A stretch of 64,000 bases of DNA from Bolinopsis microptera (GCF_026151205.1 NC_087076.1:310001-374000); one strand, 5' to 3'; shown: positions 9,701 to 18,760, counted from the stretch's first letter. Translations and numbers: made by a program. Notes: generated by a model not told the origin, from the letters alone.

Positions 9701-12700
9701 TGTAATATATGTGAACGACCCCTCAAAATAAATAATAAAATGATGTAAATGAAAAACCTGATTTACCGTAGTTGTATCCTTTCCTGGTAAATCAGGGTTT
9801 ACTGTACTAGTCGATTCAAGTTAGACTAAAAATAAGTGAGTACCTTGCCGATGACAACATCATCAGGATCTTTAAAGAGGGTAGAGAATATGACAGTTAC
9901 TCTGTCGGGGTGTGCACTGATGTAAACCGCCTCTTCTTCATGATAATGGACCACTGCTGTCCTGTCTGACGCTGTCTCTGCTTCTTGCATCTGGACATGG
10001 AGTTAAATTTGATAAATCGTCATCAAACCACGTTAAAGATTTTAAGGCCTATCTCAAAATATTTTCTGGGTAATCTTATATCTTATCTCTTCTAAATGAT
10101 CCTCAGAACATATCTTGAAAGTTTAAGGGTGATTGCTTATGCACTATGTAGAAGAATATAGATTTTTAGACTTGATTTTCAGTGTACACGAATCACGATT
10201 GAAGATCGTTCGCGCAATACAAATTACTAAAATTACTCATAATGTTCGGTTAGAGAACTGTATAGTTGAAAGCACTTGACTACGTATAGAGGCGATATAC
10301 TGCCTCTATACGTATATATAATAGACAAAATATTGAACGCTGAGATTACAAACTTTAAGTTTCACGAAATAAAAAATAAATCAATCATCAGCGTGTATGA
10401 TACTGAATAAAATATTACTGATATGTCAGCCCTGAGCTGAGTGCCCATATTGTTAGTATTATGTAATACAATAATAGAAATGGAGGCATATGAAAATAGT
10501 GATTGCCATAGTGAATAGTGATTGGTTACCTTGAAAGTGATTGGTTACCTTGAAATATTTCTCAAAGACAGAAGCAAAGCAGTTACGCTTAAGAAGGGAT
10601 GCTTTCAGAGCCAAAGCTTCTCTATCCGCAGGAAGGGACGCTAAATCAAACTTTAGAGTCACATCGTAGCTCTCCTAAATAATAGGAACATTGTCGATAA
10701 TTTAACAAATACATATCTGATGAGTCTTACTTGTTCGGTATTTTTACACTACTGTATTCAATTTCAACATACCTACTCGGGAGCTGTGATAAAAAGAGAG
10801 AACTGAAAGGTAAGGAGTAAAACTCATCAGCAACACATTATGTCTGCACATTATGTCTGCACATTAAGTCTGCACATTATGTCTGCACATTATGTCTGCA
10901 CATTATGTCTGCACATTATGTCTGCACATTAAGTCTGCACATTATGTCTGCACATTATGTCTGCACCTTATGTCTGCACATTATGTCTGCACATTATGTC
11001 TGCACATTATGTCTGTACCTTATGTCTGCACATTATGTCTGCACATTATGTCTGCACCTTATGTCTGCACATTATGTCTGCACATTATGTCTGTACCTTA
11101 TGTCTGCACATTATGTCTGCACATTATGTCTGCACCTTATGTCTGCACATTATGTCTGCACCTTATGTATGCACCTTATGTATGCACCTTATGTCTGCAC
11201 ATTAAGTCTGCACATTATGTCTGCACATTATGTCTGCACATTATGTCTGCACCTTATGTATGCACCTTATGTATGCACCTTATGTCTGCACCTTATGTCT
11301 GCACCTTATGTCTGCACCTTATGTCTGCACCTTATGTCTGCACCTTATGTCTGCACCTTATGTATGCACATTATGTCTGCACCTTATGTATGCACCTTAT
11401 GTCTGCACCTTATGTCTGCACATTATGTCTGCACATTATGTCTGCACATTATGTCTGCACATTATGTCTGCACATTATGTCTGCACATTATGTCTGCACA
11501 TTATGTCTGCACCTTATGTCTGCACATTATGTCTGCACCTTATGTCTGCACATTATGTCTGCACCTTATGTATGCACCTTATGTATGCACCTTATGTCTG
11601 CACATTATGTCTGCACCATATGTCTGCACCTTATGTCTGCACATTATGTCTGCACCTTATGTCTGCACATTATGTCTGCACCTTATGTCTGCACATTATG
11701 TCTGCACCTTATGTCTGCACATTATGTCTGCACCTTATGTCTGCACATTATGTCTGCACCTTATGTCTGCACATTATGTCTGCACCTTATGTCTGCACAT
11801 TATGTCTGCACCTTATGTCTGCACATTATGTCTGCACCTTATGTCTGCACATTATGTCTGCACCTTATGTATGCACCTTATGTCTGCACCTTATGTCTGC
11901 ACCTTATGTCTGCACCTTATGTCTGCACCTTATGTCTGCACATTATGTCTGCACATTATGTCTGCACATTATCTCTGCACATTATGTCTGCACATTATGT
12001 CTGCACATTATGTCTGCACATTATGTCTGCACATTATGTCTGCACATTATGTCTGCACATTATGTCTGCACCTTATGTCTGCACCTTATGTCTGCACCTT
12101 ATGTCTGCACATTATGTCTGCACATTATGTCTGCACATTATGTCTGCACATTATGTCTGCACATTATGTCTGCACATTATGTCTGCACATTATGTCTGCA
12201 CATTATGTCTGCACATTATGTCTGCACCTTATGTCTGCACATTATGTCTGCACATTATGTCTGCACATTATGTCTGCACATTATGTCTGCACATTATGTC
12301 TGCACATTATGTCTGCACATTATGTCTGCACATTATGTCTGCACATTATGTCTGCACATTATGTCTGCACATTATGTCTGCACATTATGTCTGCACATTA
12401 TGTCTGCACATTATGTCTGCACATTATGTCTGTCAGCACATTATGGCAGGTGATTCAATAAAGCAAAAATGCTTTTAGTTTTATACTGAAAAGTTTACCT
12501 CAGGTGTGGCTTGAAGCGCATCACCATATTCTCTTTGCAGTAAATCTTGGACTCCGTGTGCCACCAGATCTTCAAACATTCCCATTCTCGCACTCAGAAG
12601 TATAATTCCTTTATCGTTGGGAGGATTACTGAATACAATAACAATTAATACGAGTGGTAACCGTATGTTCCTTAAACTTATACATACAAGGCCAAGGGAT

Positions 12701-13003
12701 TATTCACATATTATGGATACATAATTCAAAATTTGGACCCCTATGTAAGCCATTTTACACAAAGCCATCGTGTAGAAATTACACTAGCACAAGCTACCCC
12801 TACCAATAATATATGAATGATCGAGTCTTATGATAACAAACTTTTGTAAAAACGAAGAAATTAAAATTCATATTTCACCTTATTTGATATTGTACTCCAT
12901 CAAAATCAACTGCAGCTATATTTACACTTTCAGGCTTGGCAGCAGCAAACTTTGCTTTTAGAGTTTCGCAAATAACTCTGTTGTTTTCTTCTAACAGTAT
13001 CAT
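6709..13003 (-). CDS. ARPC2: Arp2/3 complex subunit 2 (p34-Arc), complete, 7 coding exons
   Basis: ARPC2 forms, with ARPC4, the core of the seven-subunit Arp2/3 complex that nucleates branched actin filaments. Coding exons: 13003-12879, 12628-12499, 10674-10549, 9990-9844, 8897-8770, 7080-6918 and 6774-6709 (stop 6711-6709). All phases join and all introns are GT-AG; total 885 nt, 294 residues, against 300 in vertebrates. Diagnostic pieces: start [19 protein letters not shown], then [66 protein letters not shown] and [12 protein letters not shown]. The C-terminal tail is shorter than in vertebrates. Intron 2 holds a 1.6-kb minisatellite, and later introns hold transposon pieces. The exon-3 donor is tandemly duplicated. 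Confidence 0.97.
7241..7440. mobile_element. MITE with CACTCAGTTTG end, ARPC2 intron 6
   Basis: Begins TACACTCAGTTTG followed by AAAGACGGCAAGGCTTC. Inside are inverted motifs (GAAGCCTTC, TGTCTTTA). It shares its left end with the complete palindromic copy at 58494-58617. The right terminus is decayed. Confidence 0.5.
7441..8218. other. AT-rich intron sequence of ARPC2
   Basis: Intron 6 sequence with no coding signal. A short phrase (GGTACATCAAAACTGGTAACT / GGTACATAACTGGTAACTTTTGG) is repeated around 7868-7900 and 8108-8165. Confidence 0.35.
8219..8585. mobile_element. hAT-like remnant with AATCCCGGCCGGGA repeats
   Basis: Clusters of AATCCCGGCCGGGACC at 8220-8262 and diverged copies at 8506-8573 face each other. 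The right end read inward is CAGAGCTCGACCGGGA, like hAT termini. The middle can be read as a short acidic tail (ISSDEDE, about 8352-8372), typical of the C-terminus of a hAT transposase. The left terminus is not clear. Confidence 0.45.
8964..9010. repeat. Short tandem repeat CCACACCCGATTTA
   Basis: About three direct copies of a 15-bp unit (CGATTTACCACACC) in ARPC2 intron 4, just outside a TIR element. Confidence 0.6.
9041..9722. mobile_element. TIR element GGGTCGTTCA...TGAACGACCC in ARPC2 intron 4
   Basis: Left end GGGTCGTTCAAATATTAATA and right end TGAACGACCCC form imperfect inverted repeats about 680 bp apart, the look of a non-autonomous DNA transposon. The interior includes a fragment that reads VRDLG (9250-9264) on the plus strand, resembling the region downstream of the YADD motif in non-LTR reverse transcriptases. 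The fragment is short and followed by stops. Superfamily not assigned. Confidence 0.45.
10521..10562 (-). repeat. Tandemly duplicated splice donor of ARPC2 exon 3
   Basis: On the minus strand the end of exon 3, TTTCAAG|GTAACCAATCAC, is followed 19 nt later by a second TTTCAAG|GTAACCAATCAC. Only the upstream donor keeps frame with exon 4. Use of the second would add 19 nt and shift the frame. Confidence 0.7.
10833..12445. repeat. 13-bp minisatellite in ARPC2 intron 2
   Basis: About 120 copies of TGCACATTATGTC with recurrent variants (ACATT to ACCTT, GTCTG to GTATG). On the plus strand all three frames stay open for about 1.5 kb, because the 39-nt translation period contains no stop. The apparent proteins (repeats of [13 protein letters not shown]) are an artefact of this. 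Variant patterns such as alternating ACATT/ACCTT (about 11510-11860) suggest higher-order amplification. Confidence 0.95.
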
Positions 13004-13860
13004 GATCCTAAGTCATGTTTATGATTAATTGAGAGCTGATAAGTAAATCAAATAAATCTCTAAAATGAAATAGAAGGTTTCGTTTGGGTAAGGAGTGTTG
13101 GGAGGTGTCATCTCACTTAAAGCACACATACTCATTACTCAATACTGCGCAATCTATGCACTTCAAAGTAAGTTTTCTACTGAGTACTGTCTTATTTCCA
13201 TTTTAAAGAGTTGAAAGGGACTTTCGACAGTTAGCTCTAAAATTTCAGAGAAATTGAGTTCCATAGTGCAAAGCTAGCTACCTAGTGTATAACAACGCAT
13301 GTATAATGTATATAAATGTAAAATAAATAATGTTTTGTGAATATGGCAGTTTAGTATAGTACCCAGAAGTAACTACCCACATGCAACCCTTAAATAACTC
13401 ACGTAATTCGTATCAGAATTGCTCAAAAACCCAGAGAATATAGATATGGGTCAAATTTAGATTTCCTGAAAATTTCATAAAATGTCATCGATAACATAGG
13501 GTGTGGCACGCCATTCCTCTTTTTCACTATTATCACCATAAAGTGAGAACATTTTGAGCTAGGAACTCCAAAGTTTCCATGGACACATTTGGTTTGATAA
13601 TTGAATTGCTTTCCCAAAATTAGAAGTTGGTTGTTTACAATTTAACCAAGTTATGACCCTTTTAAGATCTTGCGGATACGTGATCTCGGCACATAATCAG
13701 TGATTTCGTCACCCACATTTTTATTGCGATAATAAATTTTAAAAAATTATCGCGATAATATCGGTGAAGCATCTATCGAACTGGCCCTGTCTCAAAGAAG
13801 TTCTTTGTGGAACTTGATGACTTATTGGGTTCTGAAAGTCTGAAAAGTGACTATATAATA
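13004..13860. other. Upstream region of ARPC2
   Basis: Probably holds the ARPC2 5' untranslated region and promoter, but no clear core element could be fixed. A motif ATTATCGCGATAATATCGG near 13747-13763 also occurs diverged near 61376-61400, so part of this is dispersed repeat DNA. Confidence 0.35.
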
Positions 13861-14560
13861 ATTTTGATTGAAATAAATTTTCGTGCACATACAGAATGAA
13901 TGGTTAATAATTTAATATATATGTAGACCAAGCTCTGTGCACGGGATGCTTCCTGGAAGAATCCAGTTCTTTTAGCGGGGCACCCTACCTAAAGCCAAAT
14001 TGAGATATAATAATCATATTCCTAGGGAAATAATCAGAAATCGAATACCAATCAAATAATATGATATATAGGAGTAGTAACCATATTTACTATGCAAAAT
14101 GCCCCAACCTCATAGTGTAAATTTATATAAAATTCAAATTCCATACCACCACTAAACCCCAACAGTCAACACAACAGCCCAAGCAAAATTAAATAACTTC
14201 TTATATACTGTCATACTACAAATTAATTAAACATTTGAAATCTGTTAACCAGAGAATAAATTTCTAAACCTAATGCAAGTGAAATAATTTAGATGCAATA
14301 ATGAATGCCTAATATGAGTATCATCTGTCAATGTCCTTGTAGAACAGTCTGTACAAGAGATATGAGTAACTAATATAGAAGGAAAAAAAACAGGAAGTTG
14401 TCGTCTGTTGGAAAATAAATAAAATGTCTAGTATATAAATTAGAATATAAAATAACATTCGGTCAATGTGTCGTCAATAAACTGTACAATTATCAAATGT
14501 TAAAACTGTACTGGGTGATACAGTCACCAAAAATAAATACTAAGTATAATAAGTTAATAA

Positions 14561-15140
14561 ATTGGAGGAGACTTCAATATTCACACAGAGTCAATTACTG
14601 TTAACTCAACTGAACTACTGCAGACTACCTCATCTTATGGTTTCAAGCAACTTATTGAAAATCCGACCCACATGAGTGGAGGAACTATTGACCTGCTCTT
14701 TGACCAGAGTAACTTGATTGAAACGTCTACAATTGAAATCCTGAAAAACTGCACCCTAAGTGATCACTTCCCCATCATATTTGCCACCAAGAAGTTTCAA
14801 ACTAACCTCACAGCTCCTAAAACAATCAACACTATAAAGCTTAAAACTGTGGATTGTGATTACTTGGCAATTGATTAATTGATTTGTTCCTCTGACTATG
14901 AATTGGCTTTGTTGAATCTTGTGAACAATTTTCCAATGTATTGGTAGCGTCCTCGATGAACATGCGCCTTTGGTTCAAAAGACTATAAGCTTTGTTCCCC
15001 ATGCTCCCTGGTTTGATTCTGAGTAAAAGATCAAAGGAAACTTAGAAGGAAAGCCGAGAGAAATAAGCATAAAAGTGAAGAGAACAGGATACTCTTTGAA
15101 GAGATCCGAAATGAAACAAAAAACATGGCTAATCTTCCTG
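14561..15140 (+). pseudogene. Non-LTR retrotransposon endonuclease relic (APE type)
   Basis: Reads IGGDFNIHTESITVN from 14561, then GFKQLIENPTHMSGGTIDLL and CTLSDHFPIIF (to about 14800). The GDFN and SDH(F) motifs are the catalytic signature of the AP-endonuclease domain of CR1/Jockey-type elements. After a stop at 14876-14878, another frame continues with HAPWFDSE (about 14998-15024), the linker preceding the reverse transcriptase, again with a stop. It is truncated on both sides and not functional. Confidence 0.75.
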
Positions 15141-15143
15141 GAA

Positions 15144-15285
15144 CAGCCAGGCATTTGGTGAGTTGGTACTGATATGGTTGGTATGAAGCCGTTGTTGAAT
15201 ATTATTTCTTGGAATTTGTCCTCTGATGGAGATGGGTCGTTCAAAATGTTAACATTGAAATTGGTTAACAGATTTCAAATGTTCA
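15144..15285 (-). pseudogene. Second endonuclease fragment of a non-LTR element
   Basis: Minus strand: NFNVNILNDPSPSEDKFQEI then NNGFIPTISVPTHQMPG, matching the GDFNIDLL...F...GF.P.I..PTR segment of another non-LTR endonuclease family. Only this segment remains. It faces the plus-strand fragment within the same inverted repeat. Confidence 0.55.
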
Positions 15286-15666
15286 ATTAATTTGTAGTAT
15301 GACAGTAAGGTATATAAGAAGTTATTTAATTTTGCTTGGGCTATTATATTGACTATTGAGGTTTAATGATGATATGGAATTTGAATTTTATATAAATTTA
15401 CACTGTGGTTGGGGCATTTTGCATAATAAATATGGTTACTACTCCTATATATCATATTATTTGATTGGTATTCGATTTCTGATTATTTCCCTAGGAATAT
15501 GATTATTATATCTCAATTTGGCTTTAGGTAGGGTGCCCCGCTAAAAGAACTGGATTCTTCCAGGAAGCATCCCGTGCACAGAGCTTGGTCTACATATATA
15601 TTAAATTATTAACCATTCATTCTGTATGTGCACGAAAATTTATTTCAATCAAAATCACCAAGAATA

Positions 15667-15758
15667 TTCACATAGCCATGTGCCTACGCGTACTGCGTGA
15701 CGCGCTTGTTTCCGGCGGTCGCGCGCTACTGCAAGCGAGAGGGCTCTGGTTAGAGCAA
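15667..15758 (+). mobile_element. Hairpin element family B, copy 2
   Basis: A 92-bp element TTCACATAGCC ... GGTTAGAGCAA between exact CCAAGAATA duplications (15658-15666 and 15759-15767). Compared with copy 1 it lacks the ACAAGTAGA block. Both terminal hairpins are intact: CACAT-AGCC-ATGTG and GCTCT-GGTT-AGAGC. Confidence 0.8.
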
Positions 15759-15767
15759 CCAAGAATA

Positions 15768-16035
15768 TATAATTTTTTGCCATTCAGTTTTGAGAGAATA
15801 CGTTCATACGCTTTGTTGAACATTTTGAACAGTGATGCGTTGGGGACGGTATATAACCCATACGACAGTTGGATATTGCAAGCTAGTGATAGATACAAAC
15901 AGTGATTCTATGTGTTCATTACAGAGAGATAAGCCAGTGATTCTGTTTAAGTTAAGGGAATCGTGTAGTTAAAGACACACTCTTGACCTTTTACCCTTCA
16001 ACTGGTTTTTCTCTTGGCAAAAGTAGCGTGATTAG
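15768..16035. other. Spacer between small elements
   Basis: No recognisable gene. A plus-strand open frame passing through the B element here is not conserved-looking and is driven by the insertion. Confidence 0.3.
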
Positions 16036-16044
16036 TAACAGGAG

Positions 16045-16175
16045 TTGACGGATGTTACTCGTCTAAGTTTCTTCGAAGTAGCGCGCGCCGCTTTCTTCTT
16101 GAAACGTTGGCAAGAGCTACGATGGCAAGAGCTACGAAGTAGCGCGCGCCGGGCCAGATCATTAACAATGGTCAA
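16045..16175 (+). mobile_element. Hairpin element family E, copy 1
   Basis: A 131-bp element TTGACGGATGTTACTCGTC ... AACAATGGTCAA between exact TAACAGGAG duplications (16036-16044 and 16176-16184). End hairpin GATCATT-AAC-AATGGTC (one G-T pair). Internal direct repeats TGGCAAGAGCTACGA and GTAGCGCGCGCCG. Confidence 0.78.
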
Positions 16176-16465
16176 TAACAGGAGGAGTATCCGTTAAGCT
16201 GATATAGAGTTCCATCTTAGGGATTAATGTTTGTTTCTGCAAGGCCAATAACAGAGAATTTGTGGTCGATACAAGACAATTCAACTGCAAAGTTGTCAAA
16301 GTTACCTGGCTCGCCAATCCCTGTGCGCGGCGCTTCCTATCGTATTCAAGCTTCCTGTTCATGAAACTTGAATACGAGAAGATTGCGCAATAAACTAGCA
16401 AGTTAGGTAAGTTGAAATAAAATGAAATAAATATTTATATCCCGCTTATAGTTATACATTATATC

Positions 16466-16666
16466 TTGATGGATGTTACTTTTATTTGGAGGACTTCGCC
16501 GCGCCGCGCAAACTAGCATTCTTGCTTCACATCGTTGCTCTGCTTCGATCGTTACTCTGCTTCGCAGAGCAACGATCTCGACGGATTGACATCGTCAATC
16601 AAGATGTTACTCGTCTAAATTTCTTCGAAGTAGCGCGCGCTGGGCCAGACCATTAACAATGGTCAA
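16466..16666 (+). mobile_element. Hairpin element family E, copy 2, split by family D
   Basis: TTGATGGATGTTACT [D insertion] CGTCTAAATTTCTTCGAAG ... AACAATGGTCAA between exact CATTATATC duplications (16457-16465 and 16667-16675). It lacks the middle block of copy 1. End hairpin GACCATT-AAC-AATGGTC is perfect. Confidence 0.78.
16481..16602 (+). mobile_element. Hairpin element family D, copy 2 (nested in E)
   Basis: TTTATTTGGAGGACTTCG ... CATCGTCAATCAA between exact GATGTTACT duplications (16472-16480 and 16603-16611). Its end hairpin is GATTGAC-ATC-GTCAATC where copy 1 has GGTTGAC-ATC-GTCAACC: a paired change that keeps the stem. Confidence 0.78.
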
Positions 16667-17083
16667 CATTATATCAACAACCAATATTATTAAAAAGAAA
16701 AATTGCCAACTTAAAAGTGGCTGGCGTGATGTTGTAGCGCGATGCGTTACTGGGCCGGCCCCGCGCATCCAATAATGCTTCTCGCAATAATGAATAATGC
16801 TTCGTTAGATCGGTGAGATGCGCTACTGGGCCTCATCGAGCTGCGAAGAATTGACAATTAAACGTGGCGCATTTGGATGATGATTAATCACTCTACACTC
16901 GACTGTCACGTGACTTTTTCAACCTGTTCTCTAGCTGGTGCTGAATGACTATTTTAAACCCTAACCCTCTAATTTGATCCCAAACCGAACCCTAACCAAA
17001 TCTGTACCAAAAGCATATGCTGAAACTCTAACCCTAACGAGAAATTAGACTAACTTCCTTAAGCTATATATATACGGTCATTT

Positions 17084-17186
17084 CACATAGCCATGTGTAT
17101 ACGCGTACTGCGTGACGCGCTTGTTTCACAAGTAGACCTTCGGCGGTCGCGCGCTACTGCAAGCGAGAGGGCTCTGGTTAGAGCAA
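17084..17186 (+). mobile_element. Hairpin element family B, copy 3 (nested in A)
   Basis: A 103-bp element TTCACATAGCC ... TTAGAGCAA between exact TACGGTCAT duplications (17075-17083 and 17187-17195), located where the intact A copy reads an uninterrupted ATACGGTCAT. Confidence 0.82.
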
Positions 17187-17260
17187 TACGGTCATGTTAC
17201 GTGATCAAGACAGTTTTTCACCAATATCTCGTCAGGGGAGCATTTTAACCCTATGTCATG

Positions 17261-17361
17261 TTGTCATACGTTGTATGACCCGCCGCGCACGAAGTGCGCG
17301 GCTCCCCCTGTAGCGTCGAAGCGTATAGTGAAGCGACCGTGGGGGTCACCACGTGATACAA
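17261..17361 (-). mobile_element. Hairpin element family C, copy 3 (nested in A)
   Basis: A 101-bp element TTGTCATACG ... GTGATACAA between exact ATGTCATG duplications (17253-17260 and 17362-17369). Hairpins GTCATAC-GTT-GTATGAC and CCGCGCAC-GAA-GTGCGCGG are perfect. Its target is the CCTATGTCATGGGGGG stretch of family A. Confidence 0.82.
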
Positions 17362-17602
17362 ATGTCATGGGGGTGATTCGGAATCAGCGTCCGAAAATAC
17401 ATCGATTGCAATATATATCAACTGTCGAGGGCCCTTTTACAACAATCTCGAAGATCGACTGTAGAGTGATTTAGCACGCTCGGGCGCATTTGCCGCGGTG
17501 ACAAAAACAATTAAATGTGATAATCTAAACTCCAGAATGCATGTATATTCCCAATAAATGTAAAGTGTAAGAGTTCATATAATATATATATGGCTTGACC
17601 AC

Positions 17603-17667
17603 TTGCTCTAACCAGAGCCCTCTCGCTTGCAGTAGCGCGCGACCGCGTAGACTCATGGCTATGTGAA
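17603..17667 (-). mobile_element. Hairpin element family B, copy 4 (nested in E)
   Basis: A 65-bp element TTGCTCTAACC ... GGCTATGTGAA between exact CTTGACCAC duplications (17594-17602 and 17668-17676). It has lost the middle hairpin blocks of copy 1. Confidence 0.82.
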
Positions 17668-17777
17668 CTTGACCACTGTTAATGGTCTGGCCCGGCGCGC
17701 GCTACTTCGTAGCACTTGCCATTTCGAGAAGAAAGCGGCGCACGCTACTTCGAAGAAATTTAGACGAGTGACATCCG

Positions 17778-18153
17778 TGGATGATGATTAATCACTCTAC
17801 ACTCGACTGTCACGTGACTTTTTCAACCCGTTCTCTAGCTGGCCCTGAAAGACTATTCGAAACCCTAACCCTCTAGTCTGATTCCAACCCTAACCCTAAC
17901 CCAATCCATAACAAAAGCATATGCTGAAACCCTAACCCTAACGAGAAATTAGACTAACTTCCTTATATGGTCATATCACGTGATCGAGACAGTTTTTCGC
18001 CAATATCTCGTCAGGGGAGCATTTTAACCCTATGTCATGGGGGGTGATTCGGAATCAGCGTCCGAAAATTGATCGATTGAAGTTGATTTCAACTGTCGGG
18101 AGCCCTTTTAGAACAATCTCGAAGATCGACTGTAGAGTGATTTAGCACGCTCG
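17778..18153 (-). mobile_element. Family-A TIR element (nested in E)
   Basis: 376 bp between exact GACATCCG duplications (17770-17777 and 18154-18161). Subterminal inverted repeats AATCACTCTACACTCGA / TCGACTGTAGAGTGATT. It contains CCCTAACCCTAACCC stretches and GTGATCGAGACAGTTTTTCG. 8-bp duplications and no coding capacity suggest a hAT-mobilised MITE (inference). Confidence 0.82.
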
Positions 18154-18458
18154 GACATCCGTCAAATATATGGCCAAAACAAATTATAAAATGGCCAAAA
18201 CAAATGTGTATTATTATGTAATATCTATTTTATTAAATAAAATGTAAACTATTATATTTCACTCATACATTTTCATGGACTAGACCGGCGCGCGCGCTAC
18301 TTTGTATCCGTTAGAATAATCTTTATTAGGATTTTTCGTGACCTTTCTCTTCAAATATAGAACCAAATGTTTATTTACCGATCGGCGATTCGGTGAAATA
18401 AAGACATTTTTGAAACACTGAAACAGTTTGAGTTCTTTAGCTTTGATCAGTATCTGAT

Positions 18459-18514
18459 TTCACATAGCCATGAGTCTACGCGTACTGCAAGCGAGAGGGC
18501 TCTGGTTAGAGCAA
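18459..18514 (+). mobile_element. Hairpin element family B, copy 5 (minimal)
   Basis: A 56-bp element TTCACATAGCC ... TTAGAGCAA between GTATCTGAT (18450-18458) and GTATCCGAT (18515-18523). The interior is reduced to TCTACGCGTACTGCAAGCGAG. The deletion junction lies in TACTGC, present at both deletion ends in longer copies. Confidence 0.78.
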
Positions 18515-18599
18515 GTATCCGATGAACGGTGCTAGAGCTTCCATATGATGCTTCATCAGCTGTATTCCCAATACAATTCGAAGCGTGGCTTTTTTGCCA

Positions 18600-18760
18600 T
18601 TTGTTCAAACACATCGCAAATTATATCCACCAGCGGGCTATATTTGCGCCCGCAGGCCCGCTAGTTAAAATGCCTGATATATCGCAGCCCGCTGTTACAG
18701 CCTGCTGATATAGCCCGCATGAAATTTGACCAGTAGCGATATAGTCTGGAGACAGGATAA
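18600..18760. repeat. GC-rich inverted-repeat patch (AGCGGGC family)
   Basis: Repeats of GCGGGC/GCCCGC with TATAT spacers (AGCGGGCTATAT, GGCCCGCTAGTTAAAAT, ATATAGCCCGCAT) alternate in orientation. A further TTTAACTAGCGGGCC lies near 18870. It may be another hairpin-type element of unknown limits. Confidence 0.4.

Larger units (their letters stand above)
13861..15655. mobile_element. Inverted repeat with 390-bp arms around non-LTR fragments
   Basis: The arm 13861-14250 (starts ATTTTGATTGAAATAAATTT, ends CTGTTAACC) is repeated inverted at 15263-15655 with few differences. The ~1-kb spacer contains two retrotransposon endonuclease fragments in opposite directions. This could be a foldback element or an inverted duplication. 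The arms themselves encode nothing I recognise. Confidence 0.75.
16874..17482 (-). mobile_element. Family-A TIR element with B and C insertions
   Basis: Runs TGGATGATGATTAATCACTC ... GATTTAGCACGCTCG between exact GGCGCATT duplications (16866-16873 and 17483-17490). Subterminal inverted repeats are AATCACTCTACACTCGA and TCGACTGTAGAGTGATT. Without its two insertions it is about 388 bp. It contains telomere-like CCCTAACCCT runs and the CACGTGA motif found in every copy. Confidence 0.8.
17595..18165 (-). mobile_element. Hairpin element family E, copy 3, carrying B and A
   Basis: Flanked by exact ATATATGGC duplications (17586-17594 and 18166-18174). After removing the B element (17603-17667) and the A element (17778-18153) with their duplications, it reads TTGACCACTGTTAATGGTC ... 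GTGACATCCGTCAA, a roughly 120-bp E element in reverse orientation. Confidence 0.82.

Noticed and set aside
10892-12478. 528-codon plus-strand open frame and two overlapping frames
   Set aside because: Pure translation of a 13-bp minisatellite, open in all three frames; it lies antisense in an ARPC2 intron and has no domain.
15730-15758. tRNA D-arm-like GGCTCTGGTTAGAGCA at one end of family B, suggesting a tRNA-derived SINE
   Set aside because: No B box, acceptor stem or poly(A) tail; the match is explained by the simple hairpin GCTCT-GGTT-AGAGC.
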